A stretch of DNA of 64,000 nucleotides. Source: Pohlia nutans (taxonomy: Eukaryota; Streptophyta; Bryopsida; Bryales; Mniaceae). Positions within the stretch are counted from its first letter, which is position 1; every line of letters begins with the position of its first letter. Made by a program: the position numbers and the translations under genes. Where the stretch lies: NCBI GenBank assembly GCA_022496805.1, contig CM040094.1, positions 2,813,501 through 2,877,500 on the forward strand, written 5' to 3'. A model generated the notes under the pieces. It was not told the origin of the DNA. It did not search any database and saw only the letters and a list, made by a program, of their open reading frames with translations. This document shows positions 46,504 through 59,500 of this stretch, piece after piece.

Positions 46504-49500
46504 CGATCGGCGGCTGCAAATCTGCGCACAAGGAGACAAGAAAAAGGCTGGCGTAGTCCCGAAGTCGGCTCGCACACAGTCGGCTGCAGTGGCGATGGGC
46601 GCGGTCGTTTCCTACTCAATCTACTCTCGATGATCTCTTGCACAGTCGGGCTACGGTGTCGCTTTACTACTCGTCGCCGTTCTACTCGAGATACTCTAAA
46701 TCGCTTGCTAAGAATGCATAAGGCGAGGGCCGCGGAGTGGCGGTCGGCCGGAGGAGAAGGAAAGGAGGGAGATAGAAGGCACGCGGCCTGTGGGTCGGGT
46801 GGAGAGGAAGCTAATGGCGAGGAGGCAAGAGGAGGAAGAAGGGGTGCGGCCATGGTGCTAAATACCTGCCCTATGGGCCTTGCATTCAAAACTGAGAAGA
46901 TAGGTGAGGGCGGCGGCCATAAATATGGCGGCTCTTCTAGGGTTTGACCGGTCGGGTTGACCAGTCGGATCGACCAGTCGAGTCGACCCACGGTAACTTG
47001 GTCGGGTCGGTTCCATTGCTGTCGGTTGGGCTCATCTTCGTTCTGTTCTAGTGTTGACCTAATCTCTGATTTGCTAGTGGGTGGGCTAGCTAAGTCGGTT
47101 GGAGGTTGCTCGCCTAAGACTCGGTAGGGTTTGAGTTTGTTGACGTTGACTATTACCGGGTCGGGGTCAAAGTGTTGGATGCTGACTAGGAGGACAGTGT
47201 TGTTTGGGAGGGTATACTGGACACGATATGGACCGAACCATTTGCTACGAAGTTTACCGGTATGGACATTTTTTTCTTTCGGGTACCATAGGACGTAGTC
47301 GCCTACATTGTATCTAGTCGACTGACCTTGGGTGTGGGCCCACTGGGCTCGGTTCCACTGTTGTGCGCTGTGGTGGGTGGCGGCTGTCAGTCGGGTCTCG
47401 TCCAACTTCTCGAGTTCGGTGGCTCGGGTTGCTAGGACTCGCCTGGGAGTGAAGTCGGTAGTCGATGTCGACCGTTGGGTCGGGATGATGTATTCGGTTG
47501 GCATTAACGGCGTCAGACCATACACTAATTGGAAAAGTGTGTGGCCTGTGCTAACTTTGTATGCCGTTCGGTAAGCAAATAGGACCGTGTGGAGCTGTAA
47601 GTCCCAGTCGGTTCGATTCTCGTTGACTAGCTTTTGGAGCATTCGGACTATGACCTTGTTGGTCGACTCGGCTTGGCCGTTGCCTTGCGGATAGTATGTC
47701 GTTGAAGTCGTGTGTCGGAGTAAGAAATGCTCGGTGAGAGTGTGCACTGTGCTATTGATAAAATGGGTACCTTGGTCGCTTACTAGGTGGAGTGGACATC
47801 CAAACCGGGTGAGGATTGCCTCGTATAGGAACTGTGCGGTCTTCCTGGCGGTGTTTCCTCGGAGAGCTCTAGCCTCGACCCATTTGGTGGCATAGTCGGT
47901 AGCCACCAAAATGTATCGACAGGCTGTATGTCGGGTCTTCTTGACGGGGCCTATGAAGTCGAGTCCCCATTTCATAAACGGTTCTGCGGGTAGTTGGGTG
48001 ACGAGCTTCAAGGAGACTGTGTTGGGTAGTCCGCCAGTCTTCTGGCATTCATGACACGACTGGCAGTACTGGACAGCGTCTTGGTGTAGAGTCGGCCACC
48101 AGTAGCCTGCGTCCAGTATTTTCCAGACAGTGATGTCATGAGAAAAATGTCCTCCCGCGTTGCCTTTGTGTAATTCTTGGAGGATTGTTGTCGGTTGACT
48201 GCCAGTCAGGACTAGTCGGAGCTGGTGGTCCTTGCCGAGTCGGTACAGTTGTCCGTCGAGTACTTGGTACGGAATGGCTTTGTGAGCGATTCGTTTGCGG
48301 GCCTCCTTCGTCATGTGGGTTGGAAAAGTCCCGGTAGTCAAGTAGTCGACTATCGGGTGTAGCCAGTCGGGTTTGGTGGAAAAGAGTTGTGCGTCGACTG
48401 TCTGGTCTGGTATGCCTATGGCTGGCTCAGCCCCTTCATTTCTTGATAGTGCGTCGGCTACTCCATGTGTTTTTCCTGGTTTATAAACCACAGTGAAGTC
48501 GAATTCAAGAAACAGTAGTAGCCAGCGTGCCAGTCGACCCGATACCTGAGGTTTGTTGATCAAGTACTGGAGCGCCAGGTGGTCGACATAGAAGACGAAC
48601 TTATTACCTAGGAGGTAATGGCGGAATTTGTTGATGGCGTACACCATTGCGAGGGCTTCCTTCTCGGTTGTTGTATAGTTCTTCTCTGCTTGGTTGAGTA
48701 GTCGAGAAGCGTAGGCTATCGGCTGGTCGATAGTGCCGGTCGGGTTCTGTGCTAGCATCGCCCCGACTGCTATGTCGGATGCGTCTGTGTGTATGTGGAA
48801 GTCGAGTGACCAGTCGACTCCGATCACGATTGGTACAGTCTGGTATCGATCCTTGATGGTCTGGTATGCTGTTGCGCACGCTGGCGTCCAGTCGAACGGT
48901 TCGCCTTTCCTGGTCAGCTTGGTGATGGGTTCCATGATGGCAGCATAATTTTTGATGAAGCATCGGTTGAACTGGGCTAGTCCGTTGAACGTCTGAATGG
49001 CTTTGACGTCCTTTGGTGGTGGCATGTCGACTAGGGCCTGGATTTTCTTTGGATCCGGAAACTTGCCTTCCCGTCCTACAATGTAGCCTAAAATTACACC
49101 AGAAGGAACATAGAGTATACATTTTTTTGGATTGAGGCTTACCCCGTACTGTCGACATCGGTCGAAGACTAGTCTGAGCTTCGGTAGGTGGGAGTCGATG
49201 TCGCTGTAGACACTGAAATCGTCTAGGAATAGCTTCATGAAGTCGCCCAGGTACTCTTTGAAGATCTGGTTGACGATGCGCTGGTAGGTAGGCGGGGCGT
49301 TCTTCAATCCAAACGGCATCACGACCCATACATACGCGCCCCATTCGGTAATAAACGCTGTTTTGGGGCGGTCGGTCGGTCGATCCGTACCTGGTGGTAG
49401 CCTGAGAAACAGTCGATGAAGGAGTAGGCTTCATAGCCTATGACTGCGTCGAGTACCTCGTCTGTGAACGGAAGGGGGTACGGGTCTTTCTTGGTTGCTG

Positions 49501-50308
49501 CATTAAGTCGACGGAAATCTACGCATATCCGTAGTTTCCCATTCTTTTTGGGTACCACGACTATTGGGGATAGCCATGTCGCCTGGTCGACTGGTGCGAT
49601 GAATCCTGCTTTTGGAAGTCGTTCCAGGTCGTCCTTTACTACTTGTGCATAATTCGGGTTCATCCGGTATCTTGCTTGGTGACTAGGCGAGATGGTCGGG
49701 TCGAGCTCGATCCGATGAGTCGCTATGTGTTCCGGTATACCTCGCAGATCTTCGTAAGAGAAGGCGAAAATGTCGATGTATTCCTTAAACAGGGATTCTG
49801 CGCTAGCTCTGAGACTAGGGCTCAAATTCGCGTTCAGCTTCAACAGCTTGGGGTCGGTAGAGGTACCGACGTTGACATGGTCGAGTCGATCCCCCTCGTT
49901 GTGATTCCAATGGGCAATGTCCATGAATCGCAGCTTGTCTTGTATTGGTGTCTCGTCTACCAACATTGTTCCTGGTCGATGTTGAATACCTTGGTGCCCA
50001 GGGGTACTGGCCGTCGGAGTCGGTTCCGTTCCAGACTGGTCGACTGTCGACTCGGCAGCTAGGAGGTTCCAGTCGATTGTGCCCATTGTGTGGAGGGTCG
50101 GATCGGAGGCCATCAAAATTTCCTCCTCTTCATCGGTGATTTCTTCCGCGAAGTTGTAACAGACTAGCGCATGGGGTGTAACCGCCTCGTATCCTAACTG
50201 TCGATTTATCTTGACGGTCTTGACTGTGCCATTGCCCATGATCTGCACTTCATTGTTGCCCCAATCGTGTATGACTTTGGCATGTCGAAGCCAGGGTCGA
50301 CCCAGCAA
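46293..50308 (-). pseudogene. Retrotransposon pol: reverse transcriptase, RNase H, integrase, frameshifted
   Basis: The first part (50308-49319) holds the protease tail LLGRPWL and the RT core WLSPIVVVPKKNGKLRICVD and FSFIDC-like FSGYHQVRI. The second (49322-46293, 1009 codons) has MPFGLKNAPPTYQRIV, the catalytic LFLDDF, RNase H (FHIHTDASDIAVGAML, TEKEALAMVYAINKFRHYLL), the integrase zinc finger (HFSHD...CQSCHECQ), and the DDE residues in WGLDFIGP, SDQGTHF and NGQAEST, then GPYRV. A net one-base shift at about 49362-49384, in a run of GGTC repeats, separates the two. The last 250 codons after about 47,000 look non-conserved and overlap the next ORF. In this copy reverse transcriptase cannot be translated in one frame. 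Confidence 0.85.
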
Positions 50309-53224
50309 TAACCGGTAGTCTGACTAGACTGTTGAGCAGTCTATGACTATAAGCGTGACTATGTAGGGGATGCCATGAATGTGAATTTTGACATCCCTGA
50401 TCAATCCTTTGGGTCGTGCTATGGTGCCATTAGCCATCTTGAGGTTGAATGGTGCGGGTGACGGCTTGGCTAGTCCCAACCGGCAGCGTTCATCTTCGGT
50501 GATTACATTGACGCCGGAACCGCCATCGATCAGAACGTCGTCGACCATGTTTTTACCGACTGAGACAGTGATGACTGGCATGTGTTTGTCGATGACTGCT
50601 GCAGCAGCGATCGTCACCGCCTCTGCAGTCGAGTAGGATAACGCTTGAGTCGACTCTGGGTCTGGATGCGTCAGTCGATCCCTAACCTGTTTGGTGAGGG
50701 TCGGTGATAGCTGGAGTAAGTCACGGACGGAAACCTGCAATTTGCAGTCTTGGAGTTGATCGAGGATCTGCTGCTGGACTGCGCCGAATGCGATGCTGCC
50801 TTGGTCGACTGTGGCCGGAGTCGGTTGGTCTTGGTTGTCTTGAAGGGTGATCGTTTGTTGCGGTAATGCCTCCGCGTCCCAGTCGAGTGAGGGTGAGTCC
50901 TCAGTCGACTTTGGGTCTTTAGTGGAAGTTGTTGTTTCCAACTCGGCTTGGAGTTGACGAACTTCCTGCATCATTTGATCCCGTAGTAGTTCTTGGGCAG
51001 TCCAGTCGGTCTTCTCTGTGGTTTGGTCAGAAGTCAGCTGGTCAGTAGTCGACTGGCTCCTGGTAATCGCTGCGACTGTTAGGACACCAACCGTAGTGTT
51101 TGGTAGTTCTTCAATGACTACTGACGACGTGTGGGGCTTGGTTTCGATCTGTTGATTAAGGAATTGGACGACCTTCGGATCCTTCAGTAGGGGACACAAG
51201 TGTGTCGGGTGGTCCAATGTTTTGCACAGAGAGCAAGGGAATATCCGTCGTGGTGTGCCATCTCGTGGTGGTCGACCCCTTGATTCGGCGGTAGTCGACA
51301 CAGGTGTTGCTGCTGCTACTGGCGCTGTCCTATTAGCTGCCGCGCGCCTTTTTCCGATCTCGCTCTCCGGATTGAGCCAGCAATCGCGTTCAAAATGGCC
51401 TGGCTTCTTGCATTGATTGCAAAATGTTCGTTTTGTAGTCTCGGGCCGCTCGGTAGTAGTCGAGTCGGGTTCCTTAGGTAGTCCGCTTTCTGCAAGCTTA
51501 GCCGATTTCTTGGCCTGGGCTAGTGTCGATCTTGGTAGTCCGACTGTGGCTACCTGTAGATACTTCAGCAAACCAGCTCGGAAATTGCTTAGTAGGAAAT
51601 TATCAGCCGGAAGGACCTCAAACCGGCTGGCTAGTTTCATCATCCGTTCATAGTAATCGTCAACCGACTCTTTGGCATCCTGTTTCATACTGCGGAAACG
51701 TAGGTAAGCCTGGTCATCATTGTCGATATCCTGGTAGTGGTGTTTGAAGGCATCGAGGATTTCATGTAAGTTTTGGTGTGGGTATGACGTTCGTTGAGTC
51801 GAGAACCAATTATAGTTGGCAGCATCGACTAGGGAATTTCCGAATAACGCTATAGTAATAGTCGAGTCGGTTTCGCCATTCAACGTAAGGGCATTGAGAA
51901 ATCGATGGACATGCGTAATGGCACACTTGCCTTCCTTATAGGTAGGCATCGCTACCGGTTTCCGAGCAGTCGTCCGAGTCGGGAGTGTAGCTCCTGGGTA
52001 GGGAGGCTGCTGCTGCGTTTGAGGTGCAGGTGCCGAATAGCCTATCGACCGGGGGTTGTATAGTGCACATTGGTCGAGAAGATGACCATAGTCGCCACAA
52101 GATGTACACATAGGTACGGTGGGTTGGTACTGGGTCACAGTCAGTAGGACTGGTGGCTGGGAGGCTACCGGTCGGTTGTATGGGTTTTGTGGTATGGGCC
52201 TATTATACGTCTGTGAAAACGATGGTGGATTGATAGGTTGCATCATAGGAATGCCTATCGCTGGTTGAGTTTGGTAACCAGGTGGTAGACTAGTTCGAGG
52301 GGTCGACACTCTGGGGGTTGTAGTGTGAGTTACCCTTGGCTGATCTATGTATAGAATATTCGGCTCATGAATATAAGTGCGAATATTCGGGAGACTAGGT
52401 CGAGTAACAACTTGGTCGACTGGTTGGTTGGAGTGATAGATCTGTCTGATCCTATCGACTAAGTCATTATCAAAGTCGTCTATGCCGGTCGAGTATGGGT
52501 TGTCGGTACTTGGTGATCCGGGTCGACTATTCATTTGACCAGGAGAACTGGGTTCCTGGCGAAATGTAGGCGACTGGTCCGGTTGACCTGGTTGCGATTC
52601 TGAGTGTAGTTGCTCAGATGTAGGGTTTTGGCTAGATAAAAGATCGGCCAGGTGGGAGTCCAATTCATCCCTATTACGACGAAGTAGGTCTATTTCTAAC
52701 TGTCGTTGATATGAAATGATGGGAGGTTTGGTAGCGTACCTTACTAGTCGTTGATGCGCACTGGAAGGTCGTTCCGGTAAGTCGAGCGGGTCGTCTAGGA
52801 GCCTTCGTGGAGAAGTCGGGTTCGACCTTGTCTAAAACGCCACTGTCGGGCGGGTCTGATGATTCGTGGTGTACATGGTCGGTAGAATCGCCAGGGGTCG
52901 GGTTGGTATATTTGGGATGCCGCGTCCCATTGGTATTGAAGTTTCGTGAAAAATGGTACCTTCCGGGGTATTCATCCTTCCCTGCGTGAGCTCCATGTAG
53001 TGTTGTAAAGACGGGTCGGTAGAAGTCGATGCTGCGACTTGCCTTCGAATCTCGTATGTTGGTCGGGGATCTATTCCCGTGGTAGTCTCATGGACTACTG
53101 TCGGTGGAACGATCTCCCACTGTAAATTTTGCCATTCTCTATGAAAACGTGGGTTAGAGAGCTGGTCGGCAGTTACTTCGACTGCTAAGGGAGAACCGGT
53201 AGCTCGTGTACGCGGTCGTTCCAT
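50309..53224 (-). pseudogene. Retrotransposon gag-protease with two amber stops
   Basis: The reading frame opens at ATG 53224 and is interrupted by TAG at 52832-52834 and TAG at 50324-50326, the second inside the protease fold, between VTLIVIDC and DYRLLLGRPWL. Gag has the retrotransposon capsid pattern (YNWFSTQRTSYPHQNLHEIL, AYLRFRSMKQDAKESVDDYY) and three CX2CX4HX4C zinc knuckles: CTSCGDYGHLLDQC, CNQCKKPGHFERDC and CSLCKTLDHPTHLC. The first knuckle lies before the capsid part and the other two after it. The protease active site is DGGSGVNVI rather than the common DTG/DSG. Because one stop is within the protease, it is better read as damage than as a programmed gag-pol read-through site. Confidence 0.8.
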
Positions 53225-53675
53225 ACTAGCGACGCGGTAGTTTATCGGATCTAGATCTGGATCCGGGATTTAGATCCGACTTCTGCTAGGTAGGTCGGGC
53301 TCTGAAATCCGTTTGGCTAGTCTTTTGTGCTGGCCTAGTCAGTTGCGCTGTGGCACCGTAAGCCTTGTTCACAGACTACTCCTACAGATTCTTGGTCAGT
53401 AGCCTTTATCGACTGTTGACTACCCTGGTCGACTGTTACACAGACTGATCTCCGAGGCACTTTTGGGCTACTCGGCTCTGGATTTTTCTCAAGACATATG
53501 ATTTTCGTGTAGGAAGCAGATGGCTGTTGTTTCCTAGGGACGTATAGCGCCTTAGCTATAGGTGATAGGATCGACTAGGATCTACATCTGGATCGACCAG
53601 GATTTGGATCTGGATATAGATCTAGACCTGGATCTGACTAGCCCAACAGAAAGACTAGCGTCTGAGCTGAACTTT

Positions 53676-53687
53676 GCATGGTCGCCA
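53676..53687 (-). other. Candidate primer binding site
   Basis: TGGCGACCATGC on the minus strand begins two bases inside the 5-prime LTR, as expected for the complement of a tRNA 3-prime CCA end. It is not the initiator-tRNA-Met site; the donor tRNA was not identified. Confidence 0.5.
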
Positions 53688-53689
53688 AA

Positions 53690-54235
53690 TGTTAAGGGGG
53701 TTTTCTAGGAACCGACCTTAAACGAATGAGAGTACTCCGCACAAGACTATTCTAGACTATTCTAGACTAGTTACTAGAGATTGAGAGGAGTAGTAAGAGG
53801 TTTCTACAAAGGAGAACGTACTGTCGCCTAGGAAAAAGCACCAGTATGCTAGTGAGTCGGCTCCTGCATACCCACAGACTACTGCAACTAACCAAGATAC
53901 AACCACAAAGAGCGATACAAGAGCAGGAAACAGCAGTAGTCTAACAGCAGTAGTCTAACATACTAGTGCGCACAAGAGGAGTAAAGACAAGAACGAAGTA
54001 CATCGGAGACTGCCAAGAAGATGTACAAATGGTATAGCAACAACTCTCTCGAAGAGAGTGAAGGTACATATAGGAGACTAGTCTGACAGTGTGTCAGACT
54101 GGTCGACCGGGAAAGTCGGATCGACCAGTCTGTACCAGCGTGTACTGCCACAAGTCTCCTGCTGGGTCTATTCCTGCCGGGTATAGACTAGCCTACTCTT
54201 AGCCTAAGGGAATATCAACTAATATTCGGTTAACA
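53690..54235 (-). repeat. 5-prime LTR (sense) of the retrotransposon
   Basis: 546 bp, same ends and length as the copy at 43340-43885, with about ten substitutions scattered between 53777 and 54153. Confidence 0.92.
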
Positions 54236-56375
54236 CCCGGGGACCCCACGGGGACTCCTAGAACACTTGGGGGCGCCGTTTCGGTCCCGCACGTGGGCTG
54301 ATTTTGCATTTGGTGCCCACGGGGCACGGCTAGGAGCACATGGGCCTAAGGGTCGACCCCGGGGGCCCTAAAGGGACTCCTAAAACACTTGGGGGCGCCG
54401 TTTGGCGCCCCCAGGTGGGCTGATGTTGCATTTGGTGCCCATGGGACACGGCTAGGACCACATAGGCCTAGGGGTCCACCCCGGGGGCCTCATGGGGACT
54501 CCTAGAACAGTTGGGGGCGCTGTTTGGGGCCCCCACGTGGGCTGATTTTGGATTTGGTGCCCACGGGGCACGGCTAGGACCACAAAGGCCTAGGGGTCGA
54601 CCCAGGGGGTCCCACGTAGACTCCTAGAACACTTGGGGGCGTGGTTTGGGGCCCGCACGTGGGATTAATTTGCATTTGGTGCCCACGGGGCACGGTCAGG
54701 ACCACATGGGCCTTAGGGTCGACCCCGGGGGCCCCACACGGACTCCTAGAACACTTCGGGGTGTCGTTTGAGGCCCCCACGTGGGCTCACTTTGCATTCG
54801 GTGCCCACGGGGCACGGCTAAGTCCACATGGGCCTAGGGGCTGACCGCGGGGGTCCCACGGAGACTCCTAGAACACTTGGGGACGCCGTTTGGGGCCCCC
54901 ACGTGGGCTGATTTTGCATTTGGTGCCCACGGGCAACGGCTAGGACCACATGGGCCTAGGGGTCGTTCCCGGGGACCCCATGGGGACTCCTAGAACACTT
55001 GGGGGCGCCGTTTGGGGCCCCGATGTGGGCTGATTTTGCATTTGGTGCCCACGGGGCACGGTTAGGACCACATGGGCGTAAGGGTCGACCCTGGGGGCCC
55101 CACGGGGACTCCTAGAACTTTTGGGGGCGCCGTCTGGGGCCCCCACGTGGGCTTACTTTGCATTTCGTGCCCACGGGGCACGGCTAGGACTACATCGGCC
55201 TAGGGGTCGACCCCGGGGGCCCCTCGAGGACTCCTAGAACACTTGGGGGCGCCGTTTGGGGCCCCTAAATGGGCTGATTTTGCATTTGGTGCCCACTGGG
55301 CACGGTTAGGACCACATGGGCCTAGGGGTCGACCCCGGGGTCCCACGGGGACTCTTAGAACACTTGGGGGCGCTGTTTGGGGCCCCCAAGTGGGCTGATT
55401 TTGCATTTGGTGTCCACGGGGCACGGCTAGGACCACATGGGCCTAGGGGTCGACCCCGGAGGTCCCACGGGGACTCCTAGAACAGTTGGGGGCGCCGTTT
55501 GGGGCCCCGATGTGGGCTGATTTTGCATTTGGTGCCCACGGGGCACGGCTAGGACCACATGGGCCTAGGGGTCCACCCCGGGGGCCTCATGGGGACTCTT
55601 AGAACAGTTGGGGGCGCTGTTTGGGGCCCCTACGTGGGCTGATTTTGAATTTGGTGTTCAAGGGACACGGCTAGGACCACATGGGCCTAGGGGTTGACCC
55701 CGGGGGTCCCACGCGGACTCTTAGAAAATTTGGGGGCGCCGTTTGGGGCCCCTAAATGGGCTGATTTTGCATTTGGTGCGCACGGAGCACGGCTAGGACC
55801 ACATGGGCCTAGGGGTCGACCCCGGAGGTCCCACGGGGACTCCTAGATCACTTGGGGGCGCCGTTTGGGGCCCCCACGTGGGCTGATTTTGCATTTGGTG
55901 CCCATGGGGCACGGCTAGGACCACATGGGCCTAGGGGTCGACCCCGGAGGTCCCACGGGGACTCCGAGAACACTTGGGGGCGCCGTTTGGGGCCCCCACG
56001 TGGGCTGATTTTGCATTTGGTGCCCACGGGGCACGGTTAGGACCACATGGGCCTGGGGGTCGACCCCGGGGGTCCCACGGGGACTCTTAGAACACTTGGG
56101 GGCGCTGTTTGGGGCCCCCAAGTGGGCTGATTTTGCATTTGTTGTCCACGGGGCACGGCTAGGACCACATGGGCCTAGGGGTCGACCCTAGTGGTCCCAC
56201 GGGGACTCCTAGAACACTTGGGGGCGCCGTTTGGGGCTCCCAAGTGGGCTGGTTTTGCATTTGGTGCCCACGGGGCACTGCTAGGACCACATGGGCCTAG
56301 GGGTCGACCCCGGGGGCCCGACGGGGATACCTAGAACACTTGGGGGCCCTTTTGGGGCCCTGAAGTGGACTGAAT
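54236..56375 (+). repeat. 122-bp satellite, continuation after the retrotransposon
   Basis: About 17 units in the same orientation and phase as 37810-43339. The first unit resumes with CCCGGGGACCCCACGGGGAC exactly where the left half stops, so the retrotransposon split one array. The array fades at about 56375 (CCTGAAGTGGACTGAA). Confidence 0.95.
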
Positions 56376-56521
56376 ATTTATTTTTGCAATGACGGGGTCT
56401 CCGTGGGGACATTGCCATTGTTGGGATTGAATCATAATAGGTAATCGCAAGTGTATTTTAATTATCGATGTCCGGATTGCTGATACGCTACTCTTTTATG
56501 TAGGCTTGTAGACTTGTGACC

Positions 56522-59500
56522 ATGGTGCCTAATGTGGTATCCGAGTATAGTGAGCATGGTTGGTGGGTTACGAGCGAGGACCCTTTGATGCCCATGCTGT
56601 GGATGACTGATTTTCCAGTGATGCCGGGTAGGTATTTGACAGCACTCGGGAGGGTGATTGGTGTGGTGCCGTGTATTACCTCGTCGCCGAATGGATTTTT
56701 TTTCATTGAAGTGGAGAGCGAGGACCCGACTTCGATGAAGTACAGGTTGCAGAGGGAGTTGATAATGGCACCGGTCCCGCACAACCTGCTTGATCGTGTT
56801 CCCGCGATGAAGATGGTGCGTTCGTTGCAGAAGGAGTGGGAGGCCATTCCAGAGGAGTTGAGGATGGCACGTGAGGCTTCTGTTATGAAGTGTATGCCAT
56901 TGGGCCCCGAAGAGATGCTTCGTGCGAGGCGCCGGTTTCTAGAGCATCAGGCGTATGACTTGTTGAGGGAGCGTGTGCCCTTGGAGGCTGTAGTGGAGCA
57001 GCCTCCACCTATTCCGGAGAGTACCGACCCCTTGTATAGGGTGTTTGCGGCTCCTGTCAATGTGGATTGGGTGCCAGTGGCAGAGCGCAGGACAAGACGG
57101 CCTACAGTGGGAGCACCGGTGGATGATTTGGTTCCGGAGCCCTATCCTGTACCGCAGGCGTCTGCACCACAGAGGAAGAGGAGGAGGCTACAACGAGTGT
57201 CAAGGGCTGTAACACCACCATTGCAGGCAGGTGGGAAGGACGAGGCTGATGATATTGATGATGCTTCGTCAGAGGAGGAGATTGTGGAGGGTGCACGTCG
57301 AGGCATGACACGGAGGAGGAGGTTGGTGTTTCCGAAGGAGGATGAGATTTGGGCGGGTTACATTTGGGGAGCGGATGCGATATTTAATGTCCAAATGCAG
57401 AACATCCGTGCAGTGGAGAATCCTGAGACGAACCACCGCATGTTGACTAGAACGAGGGTGATGGACATGTATCGACGGTTGAGGGGGAAAGACAAAGAGT
57501 TGATCAGTCCGTTGACTTGGAGGCCCATCAGATACATTGTGGAGGGTACGGGGTCGCACGGTGAGAGCCGGAGGAGGGAAGTGCCATTCTCGGAGGATAA
57601 TGCAGTTCGGGAGTTTGAGGCTGCGTATTTGCACTATGCGGAGGCGGTGTCTGGGCATGGAGTTCTTGGTTCTAGGGCAAATTGGTTGGAGAACAACATC
57701 ATTTGGGAGCCAGTGGATGGGCAGCACATTGTTCAGGCTTGCATGGAGGCCAAGATCGAGTGTGATGCGGGGTTACTATTAGAGGAGGAGTACCGTGAGG
57801 TGTTTGCAGTACGGAAGGCCAAGTTTGTGGTGTACAAGGATCCGCATTTGTACATCGATGCTTCAGTGAGGATCAATGCCATGGAGTTCGAGAGACAGTT
57901 CTACACCACGATAGTGGAGGATCTCATGAAGCTCCGGGCTATATGGATTGCGTGTGGAAGACCGGATCAGTATGAGCGAGACGACGATGAGCGGCGGGGT
58001 CGGGCGTTGATGATGGCCACGAGTGCACTGCATCTGACTACAAGCATGAAGGACAACAAGGTGGGCTTGGCGACATTGTCGAAGCAGATGGTAGACCATA
58101 CCCGTCATGCATGGCACAGGGACGAAGAGTGCTATGAGGCAGTATTGCAGGTGTGTTCGGATTACGAGAGCGGGTTCTTGTGGTTCAGCAAGGAGGACGA
58201 GAAGAAATGGAGGGATTATGAGTCCAAACACAGTTTGGATGTCACCGTGGACGTGCGAGCGGGGCGGAAGAGGATGGAGAAGAACTGGCTCAGACCATTG
58301 TCGAGGATTCCAGCTGGGCAGTATCTCCGGGTGGCGAAGGACTTGGCAGCACAGCCAGTGCAGGGAGGAAGCCGGGCTACACAAAAGTACTACTTCAACG
58401 GCAACAACAGCCCCAATCCATCGAAGGAGACTTTGGCGTGGGTGGCTGATCGGATGCAGCGGAGGGAGGCGGTACAGAATGCGTTGAGGTGGTTGATAGT
58501 GAAGGACCAAGAGCGCCCGGTACCGACGATGGAGGAGTTCTTTGTCATTCCAATGGGACGATATGGAGGGGAACGTGGGGAGGTCTTGCAGGAGCTTGGG
58601 GAGAATATCGAGACGGATATGAAGAAAGCTTGGGCTAGTCCATTGGTCCGTGCGGTGGGAGTGTTGGAGAAATTGGATCCCCTCATACCTCCATTGATCA
58701 GACAGCACTACACGGACATAGCGACCGGTGGTCGTGGATACCGAGGGCATGCCCAAGATGTTGGAGATCTCGGAGCAGCGCGATGGGACTGGCAGTTTCG
58801 TTTACCCATCAGGAGGGGAGGTCACGCTTTGAGAATGCTTCCGGTGCGAGGTCGAGGGGGTTTTTTCACGGAGGAGCACTTGGAGCTTGGGGAACCATGC
58901 TTATGGATTATTGATTGCAGATGGGGATCATCACAGGGGGAGGACAAGGCTTGGGGAGATGACGATTATGCACATGTGATGGAGAGGTTGCAGAGGTGGA
59001 TGACGGGTATTTACAAGTGGAACGTCATTTTTTTTATTGCCACCCGGAGTGCACTTTGAGGAGCGGTTGCGCAACACCTTACACGTACCAGAGGAGAGCC
59101 GGTGTTTTGGAAGAGTGTGGGTGTTCGAGTCAGGTGCGATCAGCGGATATGAGCATGATCTGAGGCACGAGGGGAGAGTGGAGCGAGCAGTACAGGCTAT
59201 TGGAGGTGTGGCAGTCGTGTTGGTGCATGCTAGCGGGTCCAGGGCATCTCAAAATGTTCGAAAGGGGACGGGGGAGCTTCCTACTGTGTTCATGGACTCC
59301 TGGACTGAGGCCAGAGCACCGTGTACAGCGGATCCATTGGAGAGGTCTTCGACAGAGTTGCAGAGGCTTGTGCAGATGTATTTGCCGGAGAAGTGGGGTC
59401 TCGTGGTTGTTGGCATCACCACGGCCATACCAGACATACTGCAGGGCGATTTTGTGGGTAGCCAGATCATTGTCCTTGACAGCTCGAGCACACGTACTAC

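Larger units (their letters stand above)
43340..54235 (-). mobile_element. Complete Ty3/gypsy LTR retrotransposon in satellite
   Basis: The 10.9-kb element has two 546-bp LTRs and reads on the minus strand. Order in sense: LTR, primer site, gag, protease, reverse transcriptase, RNase H, integrase, two further ORFs, polypurine tract, LTR. It has no chromodomain, a DGGSG protease and an integrase ending in GPYRV...VNKLKPY, which suggests a non-chromovirus lineage near Athila/Tat. The flanks join two satellite halves: GCCTG at the left (43335-43339) and CCCGG at the right (54236-54240), probably a diverged 5-bp duplication of CCCGG. About ten substitutions separate the LTRs by eye (about 98 percent identity), so the insertion is not ancient, yet the reading frame is broken. 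Confidence 0.92.

Noticed and set aside
46147..46947. 266-codon plus-strand ORF
   Set aside because: Antisense to retrotransposon ORFs, without any recognisable motif.
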